From: SCTD01 sp963781675
Lineage (GTDB): Bacteria; Actinomycetota; Actinomycetes; Mycobacteriales; SCTD01
Reading direction: 5' to 3'
DNA length: 64,000 nucleotides
NCBI GenBank assembly: GCA_963781675.1
Contig: CAWAGF010000001.1
Coordinates: 1,302,001-1,366,000, forward strand
A model generated the notes under the pieces. It did not search any database. It saw nothing but the letters and a program-made list of their open reading frames with translations, and was not told where the DNA came from. Position numbers and translations under genes: made by a program. Numbering within the stretch: the stretch's first letter is position 1; every line of letters starts with the position of its first letter. Positions 8,430-17,808 of this stretch are shown here, one piece after another.

Positions 8430-9475
8430 AGCTGCTCGCCGCCCTCTCCGGCGGCGTGGACAGCGCCGTCGCCGCCGCCCTCGCGGTCGAGGCCGGGCAC
8501 GACGTGACGGCGGTGCACCTCGCGCTGTCCGAGGCTCCCGCGACGCTGCGCTCCGGCTCGCGCGGCTGCTGCTCCAAGGAGGACGCGCGCGACGCCGCGC
8601 GGGTGGCCGACGTGCTCGGGATCCCCTTCTACGTCTGGGACCTCGCCGACCGCTTCCGCGCGGACGTGGTCGACGACTTCGTCGCGGAGTACGCCGCGGG
8701 CCGCACCCCGAACCCGTGCCTGCGGTGCAACGAGAAGATCAAGTTCGCCGCGGTGCTGGACCGCGCCCTCGCGCTGGGCTTCGACGCGGTCGTCACCGGC
8801 CACCACGCGCGGCTCGAGGCCGGCGTGCTCCGCCGCTCGGTGGACGCCGGCAAGGACCAGTCGTACGTCCTCGCCGTCCTCACCCCGCAGCAGCTCGCCG
8901 GGACGGTCCTGCCGCTGGGCGGCCTGACCAAGGACGAGGTGCGCGCGCTGGCCGCGGAGCGCGGGCTCGGCGTCGCCGACAAGCCGGACAGCCACGACGT
9001 CTGCTTCATCGCCGACGGCGACACCGCCGGCTTCCTGCGCGACCGGCTGGGCGCCCAGCCCGGTCCGGTCGTCGACGCGCTGACCGGCGCCGTGGTCGGG
9101 CAGCACGACGGCGCCTACGCCTACACGGTCGGCCAGCGCCGGGGGCTCGCCCTCACGGTCCCCGCCCCGGACGGCCGCCCGCGCTACGTGCTGTCGGTCG
9201 AGCCGGTCAGCCGCACCGTCACGGTCGGCCCGGGGGAGGCGCTGGACACGACGGACGTGCGGGCGCAGCGCCCGCTCTGGCTGGACGAGCGGCCGCTGCC
9301 GCTGCCCTGCGGCGTCCAGCTGCAGGCGCACGGCGCGGTGCACGCCTGCGTGGTGCACGCCGACGGTGCCGGCTGGCGGCTCGCGCTGGCCACCCCGGCC
9401 CGCGGGGTCGCTGCCGGTCAGGCCGCGGTGCTGTACGACGGCGACCGGGTGCTCGCCAGCGCGACGCTCGCCTGA
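8426..9475 (+). CDS. mnmA: tRNA-specific 2-thiouridylase MnmA
   Basis: A 349-residue ATP-pyrophosphatase-type enzyme that makes 2-thiouridine at wobble position 34 of tRNA Lys, Glu and Gln. PP-loop SGGVDS at 8-13; the two catalytic cysteines are Cys98 in NPCLRC and Cys193 in DVCFI; the tRNA-binding region includes GHHAR, and TVGQRRGL is the usual central motif. ATG at 8426 overlaps the stop of the desulfurase by 4 nt. Full length, no oddities. A very small gene starts 2 nt after the stop. Confidence 0.96.
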   Translation: MKLLAALSGGVDSAVAAALAVEAGHDVTAVHLALSEAPATLRSGSRGCCSKEDARDAARVADVLGIPFYVWDLADRFRADVVDDFVAEYAAGRTPNPCLRCNEKIKFAAVLDRALALGFDAVVTGHHARLEAGVLRRSVDAGKDQSYVLAVLTPQQLAGTVLPLGGLTKDEVRALAAERGLGVADKPDSHDVCFIADGDTAGFLRDRLGAQPGPVVDALTGAVVGQHDGAYAYTVGQRRGLALTVPAPDGRPRYVLSVEPVSRTVTVGPGEALDTTDVRAQRPLWLDERPLPLPCGVQLQAHGAVHACVVHADGAGWRLALATPARGVAAGQAAVLYDGDRVLASATLA

Positions 9476-9477
9476 GC

Positions 9478-9732
9478 GTGCTGCGGGTCTACCTCTGGCG
9501 GGACCGCCTGGACGGGCCGGACGGCTGGGTGGTGGGCGACCTGGCCTGCGCCGCCGAGGACACCGCCCGGCTCAGGGCCGCCTGCCGAGCGGCCGGGCTG
9601 TCCCTGCCGAGCCGGCCGCAGCGGGCGCGGGCGACCGACGACGTCGTGCAGATCGCGCTGGCGCACCCGGGCCGGGTGCTGCTGCTCGAGGGCCGGCGCG
9701 ACCCGCACTGGCGGGTGCTGCCGGAGGCCTAG
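9478..9732 (+). CDS. Small hypothetical protein
   Basis: An 84-residue protein, unrecognised. GTG at 9478 lies 2 nt after the mnmA stop, suggesting translational coupling. The sequence (LRVYLWRDRLDGPDGWVVGD at the start, VLLLEGRRDPHWRVLPEA at the end) has no signal peptide, membrane segment or Cys motif. Codon use is like its neighbours, which supports it being coding. Function unknown. Confidence 0.5.
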   Translation: MLRVYLWRDRLDGPDGWVVGDLACAAEDTARLRAACRAAGLSLPSRPQRARATDDVVQIALAHPGRVLLLEGRRDPHWRVLPEA

Positions 9733-9826
9733 AGGCTGCGGCCGACCGGCCGGTGCGGCGGCCGGGGGCGGCAGGTCGTCCATGGCGGCAGGGTGTTCCT
9801 GCGCCTCGGCGTGGTCAAGGCCTGGC

Positions 9827-9832
9827 TAGGCT
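9827..9832 (+). promoter_or_regulatory. -10 box TAGGCT
   Basis: TAGGCT ends 7 nt before the ATG at 9840, predicting a leaderless transcript that would read through the small basic protein, the MetE-like gene and ligA. Confidence 0.5.
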
Positions 9833-9839
9833 CGCGCGC

Positions 9840-10061
9840 ATGGCCGACGACGACGTGCAGCTCACCGACCTCGAGGTCATCCAGCGCTACAGCCTGGCGG
9901 TCCGCGGCGCCACCGCCTCCCGCACCGAGCTCGTGGCGGCGCTGCAGGCCGACCTCGCCTGGCTGCAGGGCGGCCGGCGCACGGCGCCGGCCAAGGCCGC
10001 GGCCCCGGCCCCGGCGAAGAAGGCGCCCGCCAAGCGCGCCGCGGCCAAGCGCAAGGCTTGA
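9840..10061 (+). CDS. Small protein with Lys/Ala-rich basic tail
   Basis: A 73-residue protein. The first 46 residues are predicted helical (LTDLEVIQRYSLAVRG, then a Leu/Ala-rich helix); the last 25 are an AlaLysPro-rich basic tail ending KRAAAKRKA, like a miniature of the HU tail at 53568. The tail suggests binding to nucleic acid, but this is inference. The gene overlaps the MetE-like gene by 4 nt (TTGA) and sits directly before it and the DNA ligase gene. ATG at 9840 has a leaderless-type promoter. Confidence 0.65.
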   Translation: MADDDVQLTDLEVIQRYSLAVRGATASRTELVAALQADLAWLQGGRRTAPAKAAAPAPAKKAPAKRAAAKRKA

Positions 10062-11047
10062 GCGACTGGGCGTTCGGCGCCACCGGCGTCGGGAGCATGC
10101 CGGGGACCGATCCCGGCGAGGCCGTGCGCATGGTGCTCGGCCTGCTGCCCGAGCTGCCGTACCTGCCCGAGCTCCCCGCGCGCGGCCAGCACGGCGACCT
10201 GGCCGGCCGCAGCGCCGCCCTGCTCGCCGGGCTGCCCGTCGACCTGCAGCCGGCCGGCTGGCGCCTCACGTCCGGCCGGTCCCGGGACGGCGCCCGCGCG
10301 CGCGACCTCCTGTCCTACGACCTCGACGCGCTGCAGGAGGCGGCCCAGTCGCCGCCCGCGCTGAAGCTGCAGTGCGCCGGCCCGTGGACGCTGGCCGCGC
10401 TGCTCGAGCTGCCGAAGGGCGACCGCGTCCTGTCCGACCCCGGCGCGGTGGACGACCTCGCGCAGTCGCTGGCCGAGGGGCTGGCGCAGCACCTGGCCGA
10501 CGTCGCGAGCCGGCTGCCCGGCACCCGGCTGGTGCTGCAGCTCGACGAGCCGTCGCTGCCCGCGGTGCTCGGCGGTGGCATCCCGACGGCCAGCGGCTTC
10601 GGCCGGCTGCGGGCGCCGGCGGCCTCGCGCGCCGTCGAGGTGCTGTCCCGCGTGCTGGCCGTCGCCGAGCAGACGGTGGTGCACTGCTGCGCGCCGGGCG
10701 TGCCGGTGGCGCTGCTGCGCAAGGCGGGCGCCGGCGCGGTCAGCCTGGACGCCACCCTGCTCACCCCGCGCGACGACGACCAGCTGGGCGAGGCGGTGGA
10801 GGACGGCGCCGGGCTGCTGCTCGGCGTGGTGGCGACCACCGGGGCGCGACCGTCGGACCTGCCCGGCAGGATGGCCCCCGTGACAGAGCTCTGGCGGCGG
10901 CTCGGGCAGGCGCCCGACCGGCTCCCCTCCACGGTGGTCGTGACGCCGACGTGCGGCCTCGCCGGGTCGACGCCGGCGCAGGCGCGCTCGGCGCTGGAGG
11001 CCTCGGTCGAGCTCGCGCGCCGGCTGGAGGACTCCTCGCATGACTGA
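10058..11047 (+). CDS. Methionine synthase (MetE C-terminal-like) family protein
   Basis: A 329-residue protein with the zinc-dependent cobalamin-independent methionine synthase (UROD/MetE-like) barrel fold. N-terminal GATGVGSMPGTD is the conserved start of the actinobacterial group found beside ligA. Metal-site candidates are HCCAPG (about 209) and PTCGLAG near the end, with QLDEPSLP in between. It is half the length of MetE and lacks the folate domain, so it may be a methyltransferase with another methyl donor; the substrate is not known. The TTG at 10058 overlaps the preceding stop; an internal ATG at 10097 would cut off conserved residues. It overlaps ligA by 8 nt. Confidence 0.8.
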   Translation: MSDWAFGATGVGSMPGTDPGEAVRMVLGLLPELPYLPELPARGQHGDLAGRSAALLAGLPVDLQPAGWRLTSGRSRDGARARDLLSYDLDALQEAAQSPPALKLQCAGPWTLAALLELPKGDRVLSDPGAVDDLAQSLAEGLAQHLADVASRLPGTRLVLQLDEPSLPAVLGGGIPTASGFGRLRAPAASRAVEVLSRVLAVAEQTVVHCCAPGVPVALLRKAGAGAVSLDATLLTPRDDDQLGEAVEDGAGLLLGVVATTGARPSDLPGRMAPVTELWRRLGQAPDRLPSTVVVTPTCGLAGSTPAQARSALEASVELARRLEDSSHD

Positions 11048-13094
11048 CGACGTCCGGGCCCGGCACGCCCAGCTCTGCCGGGTCCTCGACGAGAACGCCT
11101 TCCGCTACTACGTCCTCGACCAGCCGACGATCAGCGACGCGGAGTACGACGCGCTCATGCGCGAGCTGCAAGAGATCGAGGACGCGAACGAGGACCTGCG
11201 CACCCCGGACTCGCCCACGCAGAAGGTCATGGGCACCATCTCGACCGACTTCACACCGGTCGACCACCTCGAGCGGCTGATGAGCCTGGGCAACGTCTTC
11301 AACGCCGACGAGCTGCGCGAGTGGTCCGGCCGGGCGCGCAAGGAGGCCGCCGCCGCGCGCTGGCTCTGCGAGCTGAAGATCGACGGACTGGCGGTCGCGC
11401 TGGTCTACCGCGACGGCCGGCTCGTCCGCGGCGCCACCCGCGGCGACGGCCGCACCGGCGAGGACATCACCCCGAACGTCCGCACCCTGCGCCAGGTCCC
11501 CGCGGTGCTGACCGGCGACGACGTGCCCCCGCTGCTCGAGGTGCGCGGCGAGGTCTTCATCGCCACGACCGACTTCGCGCTGATCAACGAGCGGCTCGTC
11601 GCCGAGGGCAAGGCGCCGTTCGCGAACCCGCGCAACGCGGCCGCCGGCAGCCTGCGCCAGAAGGACCCGCGCGTCACGGCGAGCCGCCCGCTGTCGCTGA
11701 CGATCCACGGCATCGGCGCCCGCGAGGGCTGGGAGCCCGAGAGCCAGAGCGCGGCCTATGAGCAGCTCGCCGCCTGGGGCCTGCCGGTCTCGCCGTACTA
11801 CGAGGTGTTCGACGACCTCGACGGCGCGCTCTCCTACATCGCGCGCTGGGGCGAGCACCGGCACGACGTCGTCCACGACATCGACGGCGTCGTGGTGAAG
11901 GTCGACCAGGTGCCGCTGCAGCGTCGGCTCGGCGCGACCAGCAGCGCCCCGCGCTGGGCGATCGCGCACAAGTACCCGCCGGAGGAGGTGACGACCGAGC
12001 TGCACGACATCCGGGTCAACGTCGGCCGCACCGGGCGCGTCACGCCCTTCGCGTACATGGAGCCGGTGCAGGTCGGCGGCGTGATGGTCAAGCTCGCGAC
12101 GCTGCACAACCAGGACGAGGTCAAGCGCAAGGACGTCCGCATCGGCGACACCGTCGTCGTGCGCCGCGCCGGAGACGTCATCCCCGAGGTCGTCGGGCCG
12201 GTCGCCGGACTGCGCGACGGGACCGAGCGCGAGTTCGTCATGCCGACGCACTGCCCCGAGTGCGGCAGCGAGCTCGGCCGCCCCGAGGGTGAGGTGGACA
12301 TCCGCTGCCCCAACACGGTGTCCTGCCCGGCGCAGCTGCGGGAGTCGGTCTTCCACTTCGCCGGCCGCGGCGCGATGGACATCGACGGGCTCGGCTACGA
12401 GACGGCGATCGCGCTGCTGCAGGCCGGCCGGCTGACCGACGTCGGTGGCGTGTTCCACCTGACCGAGGAGTCCTTCGACGGGCTGCGCGGCTTCGGGCCG
12501 AAGAAGCGCGAGCAGATCCTGCGCGGCGTCGAGGCCGCCCGCGACCGGCCGCTGTGGCGGCTGCTCGTCGGGCTGTCCGTCCGGCACGTCGGCCCGACCG
12601 CGGCGCAGGACGTCGCCCGCCACTTCCGCACTCTCGACGCGATCATGGCGGCGACGCCGGAGGAGCTGGCCGCCGTCGAGGGCGTCGGCCCGGTCGTGGC
12701 GCAGGCGCTGGCCGCGTGGTTCCAGGACCCGCGGCACCGCGAGATCGTCGAGCGGATCCGCGCCGGGGGCGCCCGCACCGAGGACGAGGGCGCCGAGGAT
12801 GGCCCCCGCCCGCTCGAGGGCGTCACCGTGGTGGTCACCGGCACGCTCGCCTCGTACAGCCGCGACGGCGCCACCGAGGCGGTGCAGGCGCTCGGCGGCA
12901 AGGTCAGCGGCAGCGTCAGCAAGAAGACCGACTTCGTCGTCGTGGGCACCGACCCGGGCACCAGCAAGTACGACAAGGCCGTCAAGCTCGGTGTCCCGAT
13001 GCTCGACGACGCCGGGCTCACCGCTCTGCTGGAGCAGGGCCCGGGCGCTGCCCGCGCCCTGGCCGTGGCCCCGGAGGGCTCAGGCTCGGAGTAG
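11040..13094 (+). CDS. ligA: NAD-dependent DNA ligase
   Basis: A 684-residue LigA that seals nicks in replication and repair using NAD. Domain order is complete: Ia and adenylation domain with KxDG lysine Lys113 (CELKIDG), OB fold, zinc finger with cysteines CPEC (405-408) and two more near 422 and 428, helix-hairpin-helix region (GLRGFGPKKREQI, GVGPVVAQALAAWF) and C-terminal BRCT domain (VVVTGTLASYSRD to the end). ATG at 11040 lies within the 3' end of the MetE-like gene. Essential and full length with no frame break, a useful contrast to the broken genes elsewhere. Confidence 0.98.
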   Translation: MTDDVRARHAQLCRVLDENAFRYYVLDQPTISDAEYDALMRELQEIEDANEDLRTPDSPTQKVMGTISTDFTPVDHLERLMSLGNVFNADELREWSGRARKEAAAARWLCELKIDGLAVALVYRDGRLVRGATRGDGRTGEDITPNVRTLRQVPAVLTGDDVPPLLEVRGEVFIATTDFALINERLVAEGKAPFANPRNAAAGSLRQKDPRVTASRPLSLTIHGIGAREGWEPESQSAAYEQLAAWGLPVSPYYEVFDDLDGALSYIARWGEHRHDVVHDIDGVVVKVDQVPLQRRLGATSSAPRWAIAHKYPPEEVTTELHDIRVNVGRTGRVTPFAYMEPVQVGGVMVKLATLHNQDEVKRKDVRIGDTVVVRRAGDVIPEVVGPVAGLRDGTEREFVMPTHCPECGSELGRPEGEVDIRCPNTVSCPAQLRESVFHFAGRGAMDIDGLGYETAIALLQAGRLTDVGGVFHLTEESFDGLRGFGPKKREQILRGVEAARDRPLWRLLVGLSVRHVGPTAAQDVARHFRTLDAIMAATPEELAAVEGVGPVVAQALAAWFQDPRHREIVERIRAGGARTEDEGAEDGPRPLEGVTVVVTGTLASYSRDGATEAVQALGGKVSGSVSKKTDFVVVGTDPGTSKYDKAVKLGVPMLDDAGLTALLEQGPGAARALAVAPEGSGSE

Positions 13095-13155
13095 TTCCTG
13101 CCGAGGGTCCGACGGAGGGCGCAACGGGGCGCCCCGCGGGAAGTCGGGCGGTGAC

Positions 13156-15222
13156 GTGGCAGCACCCTCTCCCGTCCTGCCGCCGGACAGCCGGAACGAC
13201 TTCACCGGCCGCCGGGAACGCCTGTTCCGCCGCTACGTCGCGGCCGTGTCCGTCGTCGGCCTGGCGCTGCTGCCGGTCTCGGTGATGTGCCTGCGGCCCG
13301 GCGAGGTGCTGTCGCTCGAGCCGGCCTTCTGGGCCCTGTGCGCGCTGCTCGTGCTCACCGAGGTGAGGCCCATCTTCACGGCGGGTGCGCGGGACCAGAA
13401 CGGCCTGCAGCTGTCGACCAGCTTCGTCTTCGCGCTGCTGCTGCGCTACGGGCTGCCGATCGCGATCCTCGTCCAGGCGCTGGCGACCATCGTGGCGGAC
13501 GTCGCCCGGCGCAAGGCGCCCTGGCGCACCGCCTTCAACATCGCGCAGTTCTCGTTGTCGTGGACCGCCGCCTCCGCCGTCATGTACCTCGCCGGGCAGG
13601 AGGCGACGGTGGGGGAGCCGCTCGACCTGATGACCGGCAACCTGGTCGCGGCGGGCCTCGGCGGCTCCACCTACTTCGTCGTCAACCAGCTGCTCGTCGG
13701 CGTCGCGCTGTCGCTCAAGACCGGCCAGCCGACGTGGCGGCTGATCCGCGCAGACCTGTCGTACGAGTCAGCCACGAACGGCGCCCTGCTCGCGCTGTCG
13801 CCGCTCGTCGCGATCGTCGTCGAGCGCGGGACGGCCTTCCTCCCGCTGCTCCTGCCGCCGCTGCTCGCCGTCTACCGCGTCGCCTCGATCTCGCTGGAGC
13901 GCGAGCAGCAGGCGCTCACCGACGCGCTGACCGGACTGCCGAACCGCACCCTGCTGACCACCCGCACCGCCGACTCCCTCGTCGAGTCCGGCGACGCTGG
14001 GACGGCCCTGCTGCTCGTCGACCTCGACCGCTTCAAGGAGATCAACGACACGCTCGGGCACCACGTGGGCGACCGCTTCCTGCAGGTCATCGCCAAGCGC
14101 CTGGCGGCGGCCGTACGACCGAGCGACACGGTCGTGCGCCTCGGCGGCGACGAGTTCGCGATCCTGCTGCCGGCCACCGATGCGGTCGCCGCCGAGGACA
14201 CCGCCCGACGTCTGCAGGACACCGTCTGCGCGCCGATCGTGCTGGAGGGCCTGCAGGTCGACGTCGACGCGAGCATCGGCATCGCCGTGGCGCCGCAGCA
14301 CGGCACGGACCTCGACGCGCTGCTGCAGCACGCCGACGTCGCGATGTACCTCGCGAAGGAGACCGGCAGCGGCGTCGAGCAGTACGACGCGACCCGCGAC
14401 CGCAACACCACCTCCCGGCTGGTGATGCTGGGGGAGCTGCGCCGGGCGCTGGCCGAGGGCGAGCTCGAGGTGCACTACCAGCCGCAGGCCGAGCTGACCT
14501 CCGGTCGCGTGACCGGCGTCGAGGCGCTGGTGCGCTGGCGGCACCCGGAGCGCGGCCTCGTGCCGCCGGACGACTTCGTGCCGCTCGCCGAGAGCAGCGG
14601 CCTGATCGAGACCCTGACCCGGCACGTCATCGACGTCGCGGTGGCGCAGGTCGCGGCCTGGCGCGCCGAGGGGCTGCACCTCAAGGTCGCCGTCAACGTC
14701 AGCGTGCGCGACCTGTCCGGCACCGCGCTGGTCGGCAGCGTCCGCGACGCCCTGCAGCGGCACGGCGTGCCGTCGCACTCCCTGCTGCTGGAGGTCACGG
14801 AGGGCTCGCTGTTCGCCGAGTCGCACCGCGCGGCCACCACGCTGCGGCTGCTCGACGAGCTGGGCGTCTGCCTCGCGCTGGACGACTTCGGCACCGGCTG
14901 GTCGAGCCTGGGCCACCTGCGCCGGCTGCCGGTGCAGGAGCTGAAGGTGGACCGGTCGTTCGTCCAGCGGATGTGCGAGGACGCCCGCGACACGGCCATC
15001 GTGCGCAGCGTCGTCGACCTCGGCGTCGGCCTCGGGATGCGCGTCGTGGCGGAGGGCGTCGAGGACGCGGCGACCTGGGCGATGCTGCAGGAGATGGGCT
15101 GCGACGAGGCGCAGGGCTGGCTGCTGTCGCGCGCCGAGCCGGCGTCGGTGCTCACGCCGTGGCTGCAGGAGCGGCACAGCCGGCTGGACGCCGTCCGGCG
15201 CCAGCCCGTACGTCCGGCTTGA
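13156..15222 (+). CDS. Membrane-bound diguanylate cyclase / phosphodiesterase (GGDEF-EAL)
   Basis: A 688-residue c-di-GMP enzyme. The N-terminal ~250 residues are a membrane domain with about six hydrophobic helices (LALLPVSVMCL, FVFALLLRYGL, ILVQALATIVADVA, AAGLGGSTYFVV and others). A GGDEF domain follows with intact RLGGDEFAIL (about 330), then an EAL domain with GVEALVRWRHP (about 455), VNVSVRDL, LLLEVTEGSLF, DDFGTGWSSL (about 575), LKVDRSF and VAEGVED. Both active sites look complete, so it could both make and degrade c-di-GMP. GTG at 13156 is chosen as the first plausible start after ligA; the open frame upstream is a ligA shadow. Confidence 0.9.
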   Translation: MAAPSPVLPPDSRNDFTGRRERLFRRYVAAVSVVGLALLPVSVMCLRPGEVLSLEPAFWALCALLVLTEVRPIFTAGARDQNGLQLSTSFVFALLLRYGLPIAILVQALATIVADVARRKAPWRTAFNIAQFSLSWTAASAVMYLAGQEATVGEPLDLMTGNLVAAGLGGSTYFVVNQLLVGVALSLKTGQPTWRLIRADLSYESATNGALLALSPLVAIVVERGTAFLPLLLPPLLAVYRVASISLEREQQALTDALTGLPNRTLLTTRTADSLVESGDAGTALLLVDLDRFKEINDTLGHHVGDRFLQVIAKRLAAAVRPSDTVVRLGGDEFAILLPATDAVAAEDTARRLQDTVCAPIVLEGLQVDVDASIGIAVAPQHGTDLDALLQHADVAMYLAKETGSGVEQYDATRDRNTTSRLVMLGELRRALAEGELEVHYQPQAELTSGRVTGVEALVRWRHPERGLVPPDDFVPLAESSGLIETLTRHVIDVAVAQVAAWRAEGLHLKVAVNVSVRDLSGTALVGSVRDALQRHGVPSHSLLLEVTEGSLFAESHRAATTLRLLDELGVCLALDDFGTGWSSLGHLRRLPVQELKVDRSFVQRMCEDARDTAIVRSVVDLGVGLGMRVVAEGVEDAATWAMLQEMGCDEAQGWLLSRAEPASVLTPWLQERHSRLDAVRRQPVRPA

Positions 15223-15234
15223 CGGTCGTGCCGG

Positions 15235-15888
15235 CTAGGCGCTGACGGTCGCCGTCACGGTCGCCACGATCCCGGCCAGGTGGCTCAGCCGCAGCACCTC
15301 CGACCCGCGGAAGCGCGGCCCGCCCGGCCGCCCCACCAGCACGACCCGGTCCGGCGAGCCGACCGGCGCGGCGACCAGCTCGGTCCCCAGCACCTCCCAG
15401 CGCTCGGGCACCCACGGCTCGGCGGGCTCCAGCCGGCGTGCCGAGGACAGCGGCAGCCACGGCAGGTCGAGGTCGCCCACCTCCGGCGCGCCCGCGGAGG
15501 CGTGCAGCACCGTGGGGCCGGCCTCCAGCAGCAGCGCCCAGCCGGCCCGGAAGACGCCCGGCGCGTGGGCGACCAGCAGCGACCCTGCCGCTGCGGGCTC
15601 GGCGGCCAGCGCGTCGACCAGCTCCAGGTCGCGGTGCAGGTCCGAGCCGCCGTAGTACGGCCGGAGCGACTCGACGACGACGCCGTCGACGGACTGGGCG
15701 CTGGTGATGAGCGCGTCGGCGAGGCCGCCGGGCGGGAGCGAGACGACCAGGTCGTCCACGGCGCCGTCGGGGCCGCGCTCGACGACGTCCAGCGACAGGA
15801 TGTCGGCGCCGCACGAGCCGAGGGCGGTGGCGACCGCGCCGAGCATGCCCGGGCGGTCGGGCAGCACGAGCCGCAGCAGGTAGGACAT
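15235..15888 (-). CDS. ACT domain-containing protein
   Basis: A 217-residue protein with an N-terminal ACT domain (SYLLRLVLPDRPGMLGAVAT, then GADILSLDVVERG), which usually binds an amino acid, followed by about 130 residues without a known motif. ATG at 15888 has a clear GAGAGGAG ribosome site. It is divergent from gatC; the same ACT gene opposite gatCAB is found in mycobacteria (Rv3013, from memory). It probably senses an amino acid, but the ligand is unknown. Confidence 0.82.
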   Translation of the reverse strand: MSYLLRLVLPDRPGMLGAVATALGSCGADILSLDVVERGPDGAVDDLVVSLPPGGLADALITSAQSVDGVVVESLRPYYGGSDLHRDLELVDALAAEPAAAGSLLVAHAPGVFRAGWALLLEAGPTVLHASAGAPEVGDLDLPWLPLSSARRLEPAEPWVPERWEVLGTELVAAPVGSPDRVVLVGRPGGPRFRGSEVLRLSHLAGIVATVTATVSA

Positions 15889-15983
15889 CGGACTCCTCTC
15901 GTGGACCACGAGCATCGGTGGCCCCCGTTGCGAGGACGTTGCGTACCCGTGCCGGCGCGGGAAACGCGCGGGCGCAGCGACCC

Positions 15984-15989
15984 TAGACT
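15984..15989 (+). promoter_or_regulatory. -10 box TAGACT of gatC
   Basis: TAGACT lies 34 nt before the gatC ATG, leaving a short leader that carries a GAGGAG ribosome site 6 nt from the start. This is a conventional leadered promoter, unlike many others in the window. Confidence 0.5.
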
Positions 15990-16023
15990 CGGCCCACCCC
16001 GCCCGTCCCTGCCGAGGAGCCGC

Positions 16024-16323
16024 ATGCCCGAGATCACCCGCGAGGAGGTCGCGCACCTCGCGCGCCTGTCGCGGCTGGCCCTGGACGACCACGAGCTCGA
16101 CGGCCTGGCCGCGCAGCTCGACGTCATCCTCGGAGCCGTCGCCCAGATCTCGGAGGCGACCGACGCCGCCGACGTCCCGCCGACCACCCACGCGGTCCCG
16201 GTCGAGAACGTGCACCGGCCCGACGTCGTCACGCCGTCGCTGCCGCGCGAGGACGCGCTCGCGGGAGCGCCCGCTGCCGAGGACGGCCGCTTCCGCGTGC
16301 CCCGGATCCTGGACGAGGAGTGA
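16024..16323 (+). CDS. gatC: Asp/Glu-tRNA amidotransferase subunit C
   Basis: A 99-residue GatC, full length. It stabilises GatA and wraps the GatA-GatB interface. Typical features: N-terminal ITREEVAHLARLSRLAL, central TTHAVPVENVHRPD, and C-terminal GRFRVPRILDEE. ATG at 16024 has a GAGGAG site. Its stop overlaps the gatA GTG by 4 nt, so the two subunits are coupled. Confidence 0.95.
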   Translation: MPEITREEVAHLARLSRLALDDHELDGLAAQLDVILGAVAQISEATDAADVPPTTHAVPVENVHRPDVVTPSLPREDALAGAPAAEDGRFRVPRILDEE

Positions 16324-17808
16324 CCACCGACCTGACCCGCCTGAGCGCGGTCGAGACCGCGGCCGCCATCGCTGGCCGCGACACCAGCGCGGTGGAGGTC
16401 GACGCAGGCGCACCTGGACCGCATCGCGGCCGTCGACGGCGACGTGCACGCCTTCCTGCACGTCGACGCCGAGGGTGCGCTCGACCAGGCCCGCCGCGTC
16501 GACGCCGGCGAGGTCACCGGCCCGCTGGCCGGCGTCCCGCTCGCGCTCAAGGACGTCATCGTCACCAAGGGCGTGCCGACCACCGTCGGCTCGCGCATCC
16601 TCGAGGGCTGGGTCCCGCCGTACGACGCGACCGTCACGGAGCGGCTGCGCGCCGCCGGCGTCGTCGTGCTCGGCAAGACCAACATGGACGAGTTCGCGAT
16701 GGGCTCCTCGACCGAGCACAGCGCCTACGGCCCGACGCACAACCCGTGGGACCTCACCCGGATCCCGGGCGGCTCCGGCGGCGGCTCGGCCGCGGCCGTC
16801 GCGGCGTACGAGGCCCCGCTCGCGATCGGCACCGACACCGGCGGCTCGATCCGCCAGCCGGCCGCCGTCACGGGCACCGTCGGCGTCAAGCCGACCTACG
16901 GCGGCGTCTCCCGCTACGGGCTCGTCGCGTTCTCCAGCAGCCTCGACCAGGCGGGCCCCTGCGCGCGCACCGTCCTCGACGCCGCGCTGCTGCACGAGGC
17001 CATCGCCGGTCACGACCCCCGCGACTCCACCAGCATCGACAAGCCGGTCCCGCCGGTCGTGGAGGCCGCGCGCAGGCAGGACGTGAAGGGCCTGCGCGTC
17101 GCGGTCGTGAAGGAGCTGTCCGGCGAGGGCTACGAGGCCGGCGTGCAGGAGCGGTTCGACGAGGCGGTGGCGCTGCTGCAGGAGCTCGGCGCCACGGTGA
17201 CCGAGGTGAGCTGCCCGCACTTCCGCTTCGCGCTGCCGGCCTACTACCTGATCGCCCCCTCGGAGGCGTCCTCGAACCTGGCCCGCTTCGACAGCGTGCG
17301 CTACGGCCTGCGCGTCGGCGACGACGGCGTGAACAGCCTCGAGGAGGTCATGTCGCAGACGCGTGCGCAGGGCTTCGGCGCCGAGGTGAAGCGCCGCATC
17401 ATCCTCGGCACCTACGCGCTGTCGAGCGGCTACTACGACGCCTACTACGGGCAGGCGCAGAAGGTCCGCACCCTCATCACGCGGGACTTCCAGGCCGCGT
17501 TCGAGCAGGCCGACGTGCTCGTCTCGCCGGCCGCGCCGACGGTGGCGTTCCCGCTCGGGGCCAAGCTCGACGACCCGCTCGCGATGTACCGCCAGGACCT
17601 CGCGACCATCCCGTCCAACCTGTACGGCGGCCCCGCGATGTCGCTGCCGGCGGGCTTGTCCGAGGGCCTGCCGGTCGGCCTGCAGGTGATGGCGCCGACC
17701 ATGCGCGACGACCTGCTCTACCAGGTGGGCGGCGCCCTGGAGGCTGCCCTCCTGGACCGCTGGGGCGGCCCGCTGCTCGCCCAGGCGCCGGAGCTCGCGC
17801 GTGCTTGA
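16320..17808 (+). CDS. gatA: Asp/Glu-tRNA amidotransferase subunit A, frame broken by +1
   Basis: GatA, about 495 residues after repair, the glutaminase subunit that releases ammonia for conversion of Glu-tRNA(Gln) to Gln-tRNA(Gln). The first 27 codons (TTDLTRLSAVETAAAIAG onward) read from GTG 16320; at about 16401 an extra G in GTCGACGCAGG shifts the frame, and family sequence resumes as TQAHLDRIAAVDGDVHAF. The amidase signature is complete after the break: Lys in ALKDVIVTKG, GGSGGGSAAAVAA with the cis-Ser, and GTDTGGSIRQPA with the nucleophile Ser. This is an essential gene with perfect conservation on both sides, so sequence error is the best explanation. It overlaps the SRPBCC gene at its 3' end. 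Confidence 0.92.
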
